A stretch of DNA of 64,000 nt from Streptomyces sp. NL15-2K (GCF_030551255.1 NZ_CP130630.1:12027001-12091000); one strand, 5' to 3'; shown: positions 34,233 through 43,689, numbered from the stretch's first letter. Notes: a model not told the origin generated them from the sequence alone. Numbers and translations: made by a program.

Positions 34233-35387
34233 GTGTCGTACCACCTCACCCGCAAGGTGCCCGTGAGAGCCATCGCCGCCCTCGCCCTGGTCACCGCCTT
34301 CGCCTCAGGCTGCACCCGTGGCTCGGAGGCCGGCTCCGCCGGCACGGTCACGTCCTCGAAGGCCGGCTGCCCGGCGGTCCTCGCCAAGGCCAAGCAAGCG
34401 GTCAAGGCGGCCGAGGACGTCAACGCGCCTTGGAGCGGCCCGACCACCGGCCCCAAGGCGGTCCCCGGCAAGACCATCGTCTACGTCGCCCAGAGCATGA
34501 CCAACCCGGGAGTGGCCGGCGCCGCCGAGGGGGTCAAGGAGGCTGCCAAGGCCATCGGCTGGAAGGTGCGGATCATCGACGGCCAGGGCACCCCGGCCGG
34601 CATCCAGGCCGCGCTCAGCCAGGCCGTCGCCGTCAAGCCCGACGGCATCGTGCTGTCCGGCTTCGACCCGAAGTCGACCGCGCAGCAGGTCGCGCAGGCC
34701 AACGCAGCCGGTATCCCGCTCATCGGCTGGCACGCCGTGGACGCCCCGGGCCCCAGCACGAACCCGAAGCTCTTCAGCAACGTCACCACGAGGGTCCAGG
34801 ACGTCGCGAAGGTCAGCGCCGACTGGGTGATCAGCCAGTCCAACGGCCGGGCGGGCGTGGTGGTCTTCACCGACGCATCCATCCCGTTCGCCAAGGGCAA
34901 ATCGGACCTGATCGAGAAGGAACTCGCCACCTGCTCCGACGTCAAGGTCCTGACGACGTCCAACATCCCCATCGCCGACGCCAGCAACCGCACCCCGCAA
35001 GAGGTGTCCGCCCTCATCTCCCGCTATGGCACCAAGTGGACGAACTCCGTCGCCATCAACGACCTCTACTTCGCCGACGCCGCCCCGTCGCTGCGAGCAG
35101 CGGGCAAACAGGGCAACGGAGCGCCGTTCAGCATCGGCGCGGGCGACGGCGACCCGTCCGCCTTCCAGCGCATCAACAGCAGGCAGTTCCAGGCGGCGAC
35201 GGTTCCCGAGCCGCTGTCCGAGCAGGGCTGGCAGATCGTCGACGAGTTCAACCGCGCCTTCGCCGACAAGCCCGCCAGCGGCTACGTCGCCCCGGTCCAC
35301 ATCACCACGGCAGACAACAGCGGCGGCAAGTCCTCCTGGGACCCCCAGGGGTACCGCGAGGCCTACCGGAAGCTCTGGGGGAAGTAA
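34233..35387 (+). CDS. Sugar-binding lipoprotein of ABC transporter (RbsB-like fold)
   Basis: A 384-residue protein with a lipoprotein signal (RKVPVRAIAALALVTAFASGC; lipid-modified Cys near residue 28) and a type 1 periplasmic-binding fold (VYVAQSMTNPGVAGAAEGVKEAA near residue 83, QGTPAGIQAALSQAVAVKPDGIVLSG near residue 120). The GTG at 34233 has AAGGAG 11 bases upstream. The low similarity to ordinary RbsB means the ligand could be a sugar, sugar acid or nucleoside. A terminator-like hairpin follows, before the transketolase gene. Confidence 0.88.
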   Translation: MSYHLTRKVPVRAIAALALVTAFASGCTRGSEAGSAGTVTSSKAGCPAVLAKAKQAVKAAEDVNAPWSGPTTGPKAVPGKTIVYVAQSMTNPGVAGAAEGVKEAAKAIGWKVRIIDGQGTPAGIQAALSQAVAVKPDGIVLSGFDPKSTAQQVAQANAAGIPLIGWHAVDAPGPSTNPKLFSNVTTRVQDVAKVSADWVISQSNGRAGVVVFTDASIPFAKGKSDLIEKELATCSDVKVLTTSNIPIADASNRTPQEVSALISRYGTKWTNSVAINDLYFADAAPSLRAAGKQGNGAPFSIGAGDGDPSAFQRINSRQFQAATVPEPLSEQGWQIVDEFNRAFADKPASGYVAPVHITTADNSGGKSSWDPQGYREAYRKLWGK

Positions 35388-35408
35388 TCCGCGCCCGGTG
35401 GCAGACCA

Positions 35409-35436
35409 TCCCTCCCGCGCCGCCCGGCGGGAGGGA
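35409..35436 (+). terminator. Hairpin between sugar transporter and transketolase genes
   Basis: TCCCTCCCGC (35409-35418) pairs with GCGGGAGGGA (35427-35436) across an 8-base loop, 21 bases after the binding-protein stop. It would reduce, perhaps not abolish, read-through into the transketolase gene. Confidence 0.6.
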
Positions 35437-35494
35437 CACCGCCGTGCCTTCCCTCTCCCTCGCCCGCCTGTCCCTCACACCCTGGAGATCCCTC

Positions 35495-37612
35495 GTGAAC
35501 CCGTCCTCGCCGGTGGACGCGGCCGGCCTCGCGCCCGTCGGCCCCTTCTCGTGGACCGCGTTGGACCAGCGGGCCGTCGACACCGCCCGCGTCCTGGCCG
35601 CCGATGCCGTACAGAAGGTCGGCAACGGCCATCCGGGTACGGCGATGAGCCTGGCGCCTGCCGCCTACACCCTCTTCCAGAAGGTGATGCGGCACGATCC
35701 AGCGGACGCCGACTGGGTGGGCCGCGACCGTTTCGTACTGTCCGCGGGCCACTCGTCCCTGACGCTGTACACCCAGCTGTACCTGGCCGGCTTCGGCCTG
35801 GAGCTGGACGATCTGAAGGCGTTCCGCACGTGGGGTTCGAAGACCCCCGGTCACCCCGAGTACGGCCACACCAGGGGCGTGGAGACGACGACCGGCCCGC
35901 TGGGCCAGGGTGTCGCCAACGCGGTGGGCATGGCGATGGCCGCCCGCTACGAGCGCGGCCTGTTCGACCCTCAGGCTCCTGAGGGCACCTCCCCCTTCGA
36001 CCACTTCGTCTACTGCATCGCCGGTGACGGCTGCCTGCAGGAGGGCATCTCCGCGGAGGCGTCCTCCATGGCCGGGCACCAAAAGCTCGGCAACCTGATC
36101 CTGCTGTGGGACGACAACCACATCTCCATCGAGGGCGACACCGAGACGGCCGTCTCCGAGGACACCGCCAAGCGGTACGAGGCGTACGGCTGGCACGTGC
36201 AGCGCGTCGAGCCGCAGGCCAACGGCGACCTCGACCCGCAGGCCATCCACGCGGCGATCGAGGCGGCGAAGCAGGTCACGGACAAGCCGTCGTTCATCGC
36301 GATGCGCTCGATCATCGCCTGGCCGGCCCCGAACGCGCAGAACACCGAGGCCGCGCACGGCTCGGCGCTCGGCGACGACGAGGTCGCGGCCACCAAGCGC
36401 GTCCTGGGCTTCGACCCGGACCAGTCCTTCGAGGTCTCCGACGAGGTCATCACCCACACCCGCAAGGCGCTGGAGCGGGGCCGTCAGGCCAAGGCCGTGT
36501 GGGAGAAGTCCTTCCAGGAGTGGCGCAACAACAACCCCGAGCGCGCGGCCGAGTTCGACCGCATCGCCGCCGGTGAGCTGCCCACGGGCTGGCAGGAGAA
36601 GATCCCGGTCTTCGAGGCGGGCAAGGCTGTCGCCACACGCGCCGCCTCCGGCAAGGTGCTCCAGGCACTGGGTGCGGTCGTCCCGGAGCTGTGGGGCGGC
36701 TCGGCCGACCTGGCCGGCTCCAACAACACCACCATCGACAAGACGTCCTCGTTCCTCCCGGCGGACAACCCGCTGCCCGAGGCCGATCCCTACGGCCGGA
36801 CGATCCACTTCGGCATCCGCGAGCACTCCATGGCCGCGGAGATGAACGGCATCGCCCTGCACGGCAACACCCGCATCTACGGCGGCACCTTCCTCGTCTT
36901 CTCCGACTACATGCGCAACGCCGTACGCCTGTCCGCGCTGATGCACCTGCCGGTGACATACGTGTGGACACACGACTCCATCGGCCTGGGCGAGGACGGC
37001 CCCACCCACCAGCCCATCGAACACATCGCCTCGCTGCGCGCCATCCCCGGCCTGAACGTCGTGCGCCCGGCGGACGCGAACGAGACCGCGATCGCCTGGC
37101 GCGAGATCCTCAAGCGGCACGCCACCGACCCGGCCCCGCACGGCCTCGCGCTCACCCGCCAGGGCGTGCCGACGTACGAGCCCAACGACGATGCCGCGCG
37201 CGGTGGTTACGTCCTGGTCGAGGCCGTGGGCGGAGAGCCGCAGGTCGTCCTCATCGCCACCGGCTCCGAGGTGCACGTCGCCGTCGAGGCGCGCGAGCAA
37301 CTGGAAGCCGCGGGCGTGCCGACGCGGGTCGTGTCGATGCCGTCCGTCGAGTGGTTCGAGGAGCAGGACCAGGACTACCGGGACAGCGTCCTGCCGCCCG
37401 CCGTGAAGGCGCGTGTCGCGGTGGAGGCCGGTATCGGACTGACCTGGCACAAGTACGTGGGGGACGCCGGTCGCATCGTTTCCCTGGAGCACTTCGGTGC
37501 TTCGGCCGACGGCAAGGTCCTCTTCCGCGAGTACGGCCTCACCGCCGAGAACGTGGCCGCCGCCGCCCACGAATCCCTCACGACTGAGAATGAGGAGACG
37601 CACCTCCCATGA
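35495..37612 (+). CDS. tkt: Transketolase
   Basis: A 705-residue full-length transketolase. [22 protein letters not shown] near residue 38, GHGPLGQG equivalent [16 protein letters not shown] near residue 133, the TPP motif [13 protein letters not shown] near residue 175, and the pyrimidine-domain block [19 protein letters not shown] with [13 protein letters not shown] near residue 447 are all present. It moves two-carbon ketol units between pentose phosphates and other sugars. The GTG at 35495 has GGAG 8 bases upstream. The gene overlaps transaldolase by 4 bases, so the non-oxidative pentose-phosphate enzymes are made together. This is probably a second, catabolic copy beside a housekeeping one. 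Confidence 0.93.
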   Translation: MNPSSPVDAAGLAPVGPFSWTALDQRAVDTARVLAADAVQKVGNGHPGTAMSLAPAAYTLFQKVMRHDPADADWVGRDRFVLSAGHSSLTLYTQLYLAGFGLELDDLKAFRTWGSKTPGHPEYGHTRGVETTTGPLGQGVANAVGMAMAARYERGLFDPQAPEGTSPFDHFVYCIAGDGCLQEGISAEASSMAGHQKLGNLILLWDDNHISIEGDTETAVSEDTAKRYEAYGWHVQRVEPQANGDLDPQAIHAAIEAAKQVTDKPSFIAMRSIIAWPAPNAQNTEAAHGSALGDDEVAATKRVLGFDPDQSFEVSDEVITHTRKALERGRQAKAVWEKSFQEWRNNNPERAAEFDRIAAGELPTGWQEKIPVFEAGKAVATRAASGKVLQALGAVVPELWGGSADLAGSNNTTIDKTSSFLPADNPLPEADPYGRTIHFGIREHSMAAEMNGIALHGNTRIYGGTFLVFSDYMRNAVRLSALMHLPVTYVWTHDSIGLGEDGPTHQPIEHIASLRAIPGLNVVRPADANETAIAWREILKRHATDPAPHGLALTRQGVPTYEPNDDAARGGYVLVEAVGGEPQVVLIATGSEVHVAVEAREQLEAAGVPTRVVSMPSVEWFEEQDQDYRDSVLPPAVKARVAVEAGIGLTWHKYVGDAGRIVSLEHFGASADGKVLFREYGLTAENVAAAAHESLTTENEETHLP

Positions 37613-38790
37613 CTGCCGACGCACTCAAGCGCCTCTCCGAGGAAGGCGTCGCGATCTGGCTGGACGACCTGTCCCGCGAGCGGATCACGTCCGGCAACCT
37701 CGCTGAACTCATCGACCACCGGTACGTGACGGGCGTGACCACGAACCCGACGATCTTTCAGCAGGCGATCGGCGACGGCGACGACTACGCGGACCGGCTC
37801 CACGACATGGCCCTGCGCGGGATCACGGTGGCCGAGGCCGTACGGATGATCACCGCAGCGGACGTGCGGGACGCGGCGGACATCCTGCGCCCGGTCTTCG
37901 ACGCCACCGACGGCGAGGACGGGTGGGTCTCCATCGAGGTCGACCCCCGGCTCGCACACGGCACGGACGCGACGACAGCCGAGGCCAGGCATCTCGCCTG
38001 GCTGATCGACCGTCCCAACACCCTCATCAAGATCCCGGCCACTCGGGCGGGCCTGCCCGCGATCACCGAGGTCATCGCCACCGGAATCAGCGTCAACGTG
38101 ACGCTGATCTTCTCTCTGGACCGCTACCGCGAGGTCATGGACGCCTACATCACAGGTCTGGAGAAGGCACGCGAGAAGGGCCTGGACCTCTCGAGGATCC
38201 ACTCGGTGGCGTCCTTCTTCGTCTCCCGGGTGGACACCGAGATCGACAAGCGGCTGGACGCCCTGGGCACCGCGGAGGCCAAGGCGTTGCGCGGAAAGGC
38301 CGCCGTCGCCAACGCCCGCCTCGCCTACCAGGCGTACGAGGAGGTGTTCGGCTCGGTCGACGGGGCGAGGGAGCCCTCCGCCCGCTGGAATGCCCTGGAC
38401 AAGGCGGGTCCCAACAAGCAGCGCCCGTTGTGGGCCTCCACGGGCGTGAAGGACCCGGGCCACCCGGACACCCATTACGTCACCGCGTTGGTCGCGCCCG
38501 GCACCGTCAACACCATGCCCGAGGCCACGCTGCGGGCCACCGCCGATCACGGTGAGATCACCGGCAACACCGTCGCGGGCACCTACGCGCAGGCCGGTGC
38601 CGACCTCGACGCGATCAAGGAGCTGGGCATCTCGTATGCGGGCGTAGTGCAGCTCCTGGAAACCGAGGGCATCGAGAAGTTCCAGCAGTCCTGGGACGGC
38701 CTGCTGAGCGCCGTCCGCGGGCCGCGGGCACGCCGTGGTGAGTCCCCGGTGCGACGGGCGGCAGGCGTTGACGGCCGGGTGACGGGCTGA
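37609..38790 (+). CDS. tal: Transaldolase
   Basis: A 393-residue actinobacterial-type transaldolase. It has [13 protein letters not shown] near residue 41, the motif around the Schiff-base Lys ([16 protein letters not shown], near residue 145) and [25 protein letters not shown] near residue 260. It exchanges dihydroxyacetone units between sedoheptulose 7-phosphate and glyceraldehyde 3-phosphate. Its ATG overlaps the transketolase stop (ATGA). The extra C-terminal 20 residues are Arg-rich and not part of the family fold. Confidence 0.92.
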   Translation: MTADALKRLSEEGVAIWLDDLSRERITSGNLAELIDHRYVTGVTTNPTIFQQAIGDGDDYADRLHDMALRGITVAEAVRMITAADVRDAADILRPVFDATDGEDGWVSIEVDPRLAHGTDATTAEARHLAWLIDRPNTLIKIPATRAGLPAITEVIATGISVNVTLIFSLDRYREVMDAYITGLEKAREKGLDLSRIHSVASFFVSRVDTEIDKRLDALGTAEAKALRGKAAVANARLAYQAYEEVFGSVDGAREPSARWNALDKAGPNKQRPLWASTGVKDPGHPDTHYVTALVAPGTVNTMPEATLRATADHGEITGNTVAGTYAQAGADLDAIKELGISYAGVVQLLETEGIEKFQQSWDGLLSAVRGPRARRGESPVRRAAGVDGRVTG

Positions 38791-38891
38791 CGGGCGTACT
38801 TCGCGACTTCGTACATACGAGCCCTCGATGGGCTCCAACTCAGCGGACACATGGCCACTTGGCGAATCGCCTACACACAACGCTCCTGCGT

Positions 38892-39206
38892 TCAGCTGGC
38901 CGGCGGCAGCAGGGTCCCCAGCGGTCCCAGGTCCAGGTTCAAGTCCTCCAGGCGCAGGTCGTAACGGGCGCAGAGTTCTTCCATACGGTCGTGGAGGAGC
39001 ATCAGCGTCAGGCCGATGCGTTCTTCCTGCTCCTCCGTGAGGTCGTCGTTGTCCACGCGGTGGAGGGCCTGGCGTTCCATGAGCTGGCGGAGGAGTTCGA
39101 CGACGGTCAGGACGAGTTTGACCAGGTCGCGCTCGACGGTGTCCGGGTCGGTGGACAGACGGTGGACGGTACGGGTGTCCGGGGGCGGGGATGTGTGCGG
39201 GAGCAT
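38892..39206 (-). CDS. gvpK: Gas vesicle protein GvpK
   Basis: A 104-residue protein with TVERDLVKLVLTVVELLRQLMERQALHRVDNDDLTEEQEERIGLTLMLLHDRMEEL, the signature GvpK sequence, over residues 22-78. It is the last gene of the minus-strand gas-vesicle operon and follows gvpS by 7 bases. GvpK is an accessory protein needed for assembly of the protein shell. The start at 39206 was chosen because the upstream frame reads through gvpS-coupled sequence with no homology. Confidence 0.9.
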   Translation of the reverse strand: MLPHTSPPPDTRTVHRLSTDPDTVERDLVKLVLTVVELLRQLMERQALHRVDNDDLTEEQEERIGLTLMLLHDRMEELCARYDLRLEDLNLDLGPLGTLLPPAS

Positions 39207-39213
39207 GGGGACC

Positions 39214-39423
39214 TCACAGCGGCGGAGCGGGGTGGGCCGCGGCGACGTTGTCCACGGCCGCAGCGGCAACGGGGGCTATGACGGCGCGGAGGTCGATGCG
39301 GACGAGGTCGACGTCGGCGATGGACAGGACGAGGTCGCCGGTGATGACGACGCCGCCCTGGAGGAGGCGGTCGAGAAGGTCGATGAGGGCGATCGGGCGG
39401 TCGGCAAGGGAGTTGACGGTCAC
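39214..39423 (-). CDS. gvpS: Gas vesicle protein GvpS (GvpA-family)
   Basis: A small 69-residue member of the GvpA/J fold with LIDLLDRLLQGGVVITGDLVLSIADVDLVRIDLRAVIAPV. The GTG start at 39423 overlaps the gvpL stop (GTGA). The position between gvpL and gvpK is the one held by gvpS in Streptomyces clusters. It is likely a minor shell component. Confidence 0.85.
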   Translation of the reverse strand: MTVNSLADRPIALIDLLDRLLQGGVVITGDLVLSIADVDLVRIDLRAVIAPVAAAAVDNVAAAHPAPPL

Positions 39424-40226
39424 CGGGCGGGCTCCGGGGGAAGGGCGAAGGAGTAGGGGGCCCAAGGACCGGTCACTTCCACGTGGACACCGGGGAAGCC
39501 CTCGGCGACTGCCAGGACACGGGTGCGGAAGTCGTCGACCCGGTCGGCGGGGACGAGGTAGGTGTCGTTGCTGACGTTGGTGCCGGAAGCCGGGCCGGCG
39601 AGGTCCCCTCGTTGGGGGCGGTGGGCGACGTGGTCGACGGCGAGGGCGGCGGCCGTGTCGGTGAGGCGGGCAGCGGCCCGGGTGGCCGCGTGCCAGGCGT
39701 CCTCGGCGGTGCGGCGCCTGCGGCGGCGTCCGGCGAGGTAGGCGCGGCCGGGGTGGAGGTCCGGGGCCGGGTCGGTGTCGGACGGGGTGGCGTCCTGGGT
39801 CTCGGGGGCGGCGTAGATCTTGACGCCGAGTTCCACGTGGCCCGTCAGGCGGTCCAGCAGGGGCAGGAAGTCGTCGCGGCGGGCGTCGAAGGTCTGCCGG
39901 ACGCGGTCCTCGTCGCGGTAGACGGTGGCCAGGCGCAACGGCAGGACGGCGTCCCCGAGCCCGGCGAGGGCCGCTACGACGCCGTGATGGGCGCGGGCCG
40001 TGGCTTCCAGCCAGCTCAGGTCCTCCAGATGGGCTTTGAGGGGTGCCTCGTCGAAGTCCGCGGCCGGGACGGGGCCCACGGCCGCGGCCAGCTGCGGAGC
40101 ACGGTCGGCACACTCCACGAGGCGTATCGGCTCGCCGGCGACGCCACGCAGGTCGGCGACCGTCTGCTCGGCCTCCGGCGTGCGGCGCAACACCGCGTAG
40201 GCGTAGACGATGTCCGTGTCGGTCAT
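39420..40226 (-). CDS. gvpL: Gas vesicle protein GvpL/GvpF family
   Basis: A 268-residue GvpL/F-family protein. It begins with IVYAYAVLRRT and contains VLPLRLATVYRDEDRVRQTFDARRDDFLPLLDRLTGHVELGVKIYA (residues 95-140) and a C-terminal VTGPWAPYSFAL, all typical. A basic insertion (GRRRRRRTAEDAW) near residue 165 is a Streptomyces feature. It overlaps gvpJ upstream and gvpS downstream by 4 bases each. It is likely a minor structural or nucleation protein of the vesicle. Confidence 0.9.
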   Translation of the reverse strand: MTDTDIVYAYAVLRRTPEAEQTVADLRGVAGEPIRLVECADRAPQLAAAVGPVPAADFDEAPLKAHLEDLSWLEATARAHHGVVAALAGLGDAVLPLRLATVYRDEDRVRQTFDARRDDFLPLLDRLTGHVELGVKIYAAPETQDATPSDTDPAPDLHPGRAYLAGRRRRRRTAEDAWHAATRAAARLTDTAAALAVDHVAHRPQRGDLAGPASGTNVSNDTYLVPADRVDDFRTRVLAVAEGFPGVHVEVTGPWAPYSFALPPEPAR

Positions 40227-40585
40227 GGGTTCCGGCTCCTGTCGGCCGCCCGCAGCGCAGCGATCTCGGCGTGCAGACGTTCGTTCTCCTCCTCGAGCGA
40301 CCGGTCCGGGCGGGAGGCCCGGGAGGAGAGGGTGGGGTCGTTCTCCCACCAGTCGATGCCCATCTCCTTGGCCTTGTCGACGGAGGCGACGACGAGTCGC
40401 AGTTTGATGGTGAGCAGCTCGATGTCGAGCAGGTTGATCCGGATGTCGCCCGCGATCACCACACCCTTGTCGAGGACACGTTCGAGGATGTCGGCGAGAT
40501 TGGCGGACTGGCCGCCGGGTCCCTGGGCGTACGGGGACGGAAGGCGGGGAGGTCCGCCGAGTCCGCCTGCTGCCGGTTGGGTCAT
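40223..40585 (-). CDS. gvpJ: Gas vesicle protein GvpJ (GvpA-family)
   Basis: A 120-residue protein with a proline/glycine-rich leader and the conserved core LADILERVLDKGVVIAGDIRINLLDIELLTIKLRLVVASVDKAKEMGIDWW (residues 31-82), then a short coiled-coil segment LEEENERLHAEIAAL. It is coupled to gvpG by ATGA. GvpJ-type proteins are minor shell proteins thought to set cap shape. Confidence 0.88.
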   Translation of the reverse strand: MTQPAAGGLGGPPRLPSPYAQGPGGQSANLADILERVLDKGVVIAGDIRINLLDIELLTIKLRLVVASVDKAKEMGIDWWENDPTLSSRASRPDRSLEEENERLHAEIAALRAADRSRNP

Positions 40586-40833
40586 GGTCGGGGGGCTCGT
40601 CTCCACGCGGTGATTTCGTCGAGTCGGTCCAGCAGTTCGTCCTCGCGGCGGTCGTACTCGGCCTCGTCGATCCGTCCGTCCAGCAGGGCGCGTTCCAGTT
40701 CGACGAGGGCCTGCTGGACGGGGGCCGGGTCGTAGTACTCCGCTTCGGCGGCGTTCAGTACCTGCTCGGCGGCCCAGAGGGTGGTGCGCAGGGGCGCGAG
40801 CGGGAGGGCGAGGATGCCGGTCAGCAGGCCCAT
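40582..40833 (-). CDS. gvpG: Gas vesicle protein GvpG
   Basis: An 83-residue protein with MGLLTGILALPLAPLRTTLWAAEQVL followed by an acidic helical segment (ELERALLDGRIDEAEYDRREDELLDRLDE), the standard GvpG pattern. It lies 3 bases after gvpF and overlaps gvpJ by 4 bases. Its role in vesicle assembly is accessory and not well defined. Confidence 0.88.
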   Translation of the reverse strand: MGLLTGILALPLAPLRTTLWAAEQVLNAAEAEYYDPAPVQQALVELERALLDGRIDEAEYDRREDELLDRLDEITAWRRAPRP

Positions 40834-40836
40834 GGG

Positions 40837-41601
40837 TCAGGCGGCGAAGCTGTACGGGGGCAGGGGCCCGCGCAGCCGGAAGTCGTAGGCCTCGCCGTAG
40901 TCGCGCGCCAGGCGCCGTCCGGCTTCGGTGAACTCGTGGGCACGGGCGCGTTCGACGAGGAACGAGACGTTGAGGAAGTCGTCCTGCGCCGGGGCCGCCT
41001 CGACCTTGGCGCGGGCCAGGCCGGACAGCTGCTCGACGACCTGGTCGGCCAGCAGCCGCTGCCGGGCGTCGACCTGCCGGGCCACCACCTCTCCGAGGGC
41101 GACGCGCTCCTCGTAGGTGCCGTTGCCGTCGCGGGTGCGCTCGTTGAGACGGCGGGCCTCGTTGGACTCGTCGAGTACTTCGCGCAGCAGGTCCTCCTGG
41201 GCGCGTGCGGCCTTGAGGTTGAACTCGGTGGTGCCCTGCAGCTCGGTGAGTCTGCGGGTGTACTCCTCGCCCTTCTGCTCCAGGGCGGTCCTGACGGCCG
41301 CGTCGTCCGGGGCGAGCATGCCGAACCTCATGGGGAGGACCGCTCCGTCGGCCATCAGCCGTTCCTGCAGCTCCTGGTGGGCGACGAGGTCACGGCGTTT
41401 CGGACGCAGCTGAGGTGGTGCGGGGCTGACGACGGCGGCGAGCCCGCCGTGGACCACCGTGCCGAAGGAGCCGGCGCCGCCGCCGACGGTCCGCAGTCCG
41501 TCGAGCCGAAGGGGGTGGTCGGAACTCGTGATCGCGTAGACGTAACGGGCCGGGTCCGGCGTCGGTTCCGCCGCGGATTCGGTCGGCGTGGCGCTGCTCA
41601 C
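40837..41601 (-). CDS. gvpF: Gas vesicle protein GvpF
   Basis: A 254-residue GvpF/L-family protein with RYVYAITSS near the start, VLPMRFGMLAPDDAAVRTALEQKGEEYTRRLTELQGTTEFNLKAARAQEDLLREVLDES over residues 86-150, and a terminal LRGPLPPYSFAA. The GTG at 41601 overlaps the gvpA stop (GTGA). GvpF is thought to bind GvpA and start shell formation. Confidence 0.9.
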   Translation of the reverse strand: MSSATPTESAAEPTPDPARYVYAITSSDHPLRLDGLRTVGGGAGSFGTVVHGGLAAVVSPAPPQLRPKRRDLVAHQELQERLMADGAVLPMRFGMLAPDDAAVRTALEQKGEEYTRRLTELQGTTEFNLKAARAQEDLLREVLDESNEARRLNERTRDGNGTYEERVALGEVVARQVDARQRLLADQVVEQLSGLARAKVEAAPAQDDFLNVSFLVERARAHEFTEAGRRLARDYGEAYDFRLRGPLPPYSFAA

Positions 41602-41972
41602 CGCTCCTCCTTGTCGTCGCGGTCGAATACGTCGCTGATCGCGTCGATGGCACCGCTGATCGCGCCGCCGGTCTTGCCCCTGGCGCCGCTCTCGACCATG
41701 TCGCCGACGATGTCGGTGAGCCGGGCGGGGGCCTTGCGGCCCGCCTCCAGATCGAGGCGGTTGCAGGCCTCGGCGAAGCGGAGGTACGTGTCGACGCTGG
41801 CGATGACGATCCGTACGTCGATCTTGAGGATCTCGATGCCCACCAGCGAGACACGGATGAACACGTCGATGACGAGCCCCCGGTCCAGGATGAGTTCGAG
41901 AATGTCGTAGAGGCCGGCGGTGCCCGAACCGCTCGAGGTGGCAGCGGGCTGCATTCCGCCGCTCTGCGTCAT
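41598..41972 (-). CDS. gvpA: Gas vesicle major structural protein GvpA
   Basis: A 124-residue GvpA with the conserved core LYDILELILDRGLVIDVFIRVSLVGIEILKIDVRIVIASVDTYLRFAEACNRLD (residues 24-78). The tail after residue 85 is longer than in cyanobacterial or haloarchaeal GvpA, as is usual in Streptomyces. The ATG at 41972 was preferred to an upstream in-frame ATG at 42017 because the MTQSGGMQ start suits the family. It is preceded by a 255-base gap after gvpO, which probably holds its own promoter. Confidence 0.88.
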   Translation of the reverse strand: MTQSGGMQPAATSSGSGTAGLYDILELILDRGLVIDVFIRVSLVGIEILKIDVRIVIASVDTYLRFAEACNRLDLEAGRKAPARLTDIVGDMVESGARGKTGGAISGAIDAISDVFDRDDKEER

Positions 41973-42227
41973 GACGGTCACGGTTCGGTTCCTCTCGCTG
42001 GGCTCCGCTCTTGCCACTGGGAGGTACGGGAGCGGCAGCGGCCGTGTTCACGGCGAAGCCGAAATGTCCCCGCGAGAGGACGCGACAGGCTGAGCTGGTG
42101 AGCGACGGGTGAAGTCCGGGGCGGGGTCGCCGAGTTGGAGACGGCATCCGCGTGAGTGGCGGACCGGCGTCTGCAGGACGCCGGTCCACCTGCCCCCACC
42201 TCACGTACATGAATGCTTGCTCGAGTG

Positions 42228-42578
42228 CTAACGCCCCCGGTCGAGTTGGCCGCGGGCGTAGCGGCGCACCCGCTCGTAGCCGAGGAGTTGGCCCTGTACG
42301 TCCAGGGTGACCCGGTAGCTCGCCATGATGGTCATGGTGTCGGGGACGCGTTCCAACTCGACGACCTCCACGTCGGCCGTCCAGCCGCCCTGCGCCGGCC
42401 GCAGGGCGGAGACGGACTCGGGGGTCGTGCCGAGGAGCTCGGCGAGCTGAGCCGCCGCGCCGCGCATGGCCTGGGCGGCGGTCACGCGGCCGGAACGGCC
42501 TGTCGTGTCGTCTGTCGTATTGCCTGTCGTGCCGGGGGAGTTCTGCGAGTCCGGGGCGTCCTGGTCGGTGCTTGTCAT
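42228..42578 (-). CDS. gvpO: Gas vesicle protein GvpO
   Basis: A 116-residue protein with a hydrophilic N-terminus and the GvpO core GGWTADVEVVELERVPDTMTIMASYRVTLDVQGQLLGYERVRRYARGQ (residues 65-112). It is the first gene of the cluster. GvpO may influence gvp expression or stability in other organisms; here its role is inferred from synteny. No sigma-factor consensus could be assigned with confidence upstream. Confidence 0.88.
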   Translation of the reverse strand: MTSTDQDAPDSQNSPGTTGNTTDDTTGRSGRVTAAQAMRGAAAQLAELLGTTPESVSALRPAQGGWTADVEVVELERVPDTMTIMASYRVTLDVQGQLLGYERVRRYARGQLDRGR

Positions 42579-42681
42579 GCTCCTACCGTGCCAAGTTCGC
42601 CGCCTGCGTGGGGAGCGGATCGCGCATGAATGAGGGCCCGTGTCGCTGTGAGGGTTTGTCTTCTACTACCCCCATCAGCCA

Positions 42682-42888
42682 TTAGCTACGACCGTTCCAC
42701 TCAGTGGACCCGCCGCCGCTGTCCGTTGGCCGGTGCGGCTGGTGGGCATGCTGTCCGCCCAGCAGTTCCGCTGCCTGGTGCTGCGTGTGCTGGGCGGCCA
42801 TCTGGGCCTCCGCCACAGCGTCACCGCGTTCCTGCACCAGGTCTTCATAGATCGGCAGGTGATCGATTTCACTGGAAGTGCGTGTCAC
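42682..42888 (-). CDS. Small hydrophilic protein of unknown function
   Basis: A 68-residue frame starting at GTG 42888 with a good GGAAGG site upstream. The sequence begins TRTSSEIDHLPIYEDLVQERGDAVAEAQMAAQHTQHQ and ends in a Gly/Ser-rich tail. It is acidic at the N-terminus and rich in His and Gln, with no membrane segment. The codon pattern looks coding. It lies just upstream of gvpO on the same strand and could be part of the gas-vesicle transcription unit. No family is recognised. Confidence 0.55.
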   Translation of the reverse strand: MTRTSSEIDHLPIYEDLVQERGDAVAEAQMAAQHTQHQAAELLGGQHAHQPHRPTDSGGGSTEWNGRS

Positions 42889-42929
42889 AAGCCCCGTTCC
42901 TTCCGCTTTCGTGCGTGCCCGTAATGCGG

Positions 42930-43283
42930 TCAGCTCCGGTTGAGCCGGGCAGCGATTCCATGACCTATCAGCAAATAGATAACGGCCGGGAGACCGTAAT
43001 TGAGGACAACTCGTAGTCCCTCTGTGTCCATAGTGAAAATGTCCTGTGCCCATCCGGCCAGCCAGTCCGCCGTCCCGTGCACGAACTCGACGAATGTGTT
43101 CCCGGGATTCGAGTCGAGCAGGAAGAGCAGGATCCACAGGCCCAGCAAACCGGCCGCGACATCGGCGATCGTGCAGATCACAAGGGCTGTCCGCCGTGCG
43201 GCGGCCTGGTTGCGCACGGAGCGGTCGGGCCTCGGGGGCTGGTCGTACGTCTGGTATCCGGAAACCGGGTCGGTGTTGCTCAC
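42930..43283 (-). CDS. Small membrane protein of unknown function
   Basis: A 117-residue protein with a cytoplasmic leader (SNTDPVSGYQTYDQPPRPDRSVRNQAAARR) and two hydrophobic helices (ALVICTIADVAAGLLGLWILLFLL, residues 35-58, and VVLNYGLPAVIYLLIGHGIAA near residue 93). The segment between them contains VHGTADWLAGWAQDIF. It resembles small actinobacterial YggT/TspO-sized integral proteins but no family is assigned. The GTG at 43283 gives this topology. Confidence 0.6.
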   Translation of the reverse strand: MSNTDPVSGYQTYDQPPRPDRSVRNQAAARRTALVICTIADVAAGLLGLWILLFLLDSNPGNTFVEFVHGTADWLAGWAQDIFTMDTEGLRVVLNYGLPAVIYLLIGHGIAARLNRS

Positions 43284-43689
43284 AAGAAATCCGATCTGAC
43301 GCGTTTGTTTTGTCGGCAGGGTCACCCGGCGTGCTGGAATCCGGCGTCGGGCGGTAACTCGTTCCTGCCTAGCTCAGCGTCTTGCAAGTACTGCCGCGTT
43401 ACACCTTCGACTGCGGCACCCCAAATATGGCCTCCTATTCAGGCACTTACCCAAATGTTCACCTGCGGGGCGACATTTGACGATCGAGCCGCGCCACGAA
43501 GACCTGCTCGGCTTCAGCCCCGTCCCCTCTCGTCAACCGCCACGGACCTGGCGTCACGCCGGAGTACCTGATCCACCGTCTTGCGGACGTTTCACCTGGT
43601 CGGAGCCGTGTCGATCATCTGCGGCGTCGTTAGACCCGGTGACCCCGGCCGACATGGTCGGGACCGATCCAGCGGAAGGAAACAAACAG
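43284..43689. other. Lower-GC intergenic region before the chaplin-like gene
   Basis: This 406-base gap is noticeably AT-richer around 43350-43480 than its surroundings, consistent with promoter DNA for the two outward-facing genes. No RNA gene or recognisable protein remnant could be identified; short frames here show no family signal. Confidence 0.4.

Noticed and set aside
35363..37624. A 753-codon open frame opposite transketolase
   Set aside because: Same reason: composition is Val/Arg/Gly/Asp low complexity and the plus strand encodes a clear transketolase.
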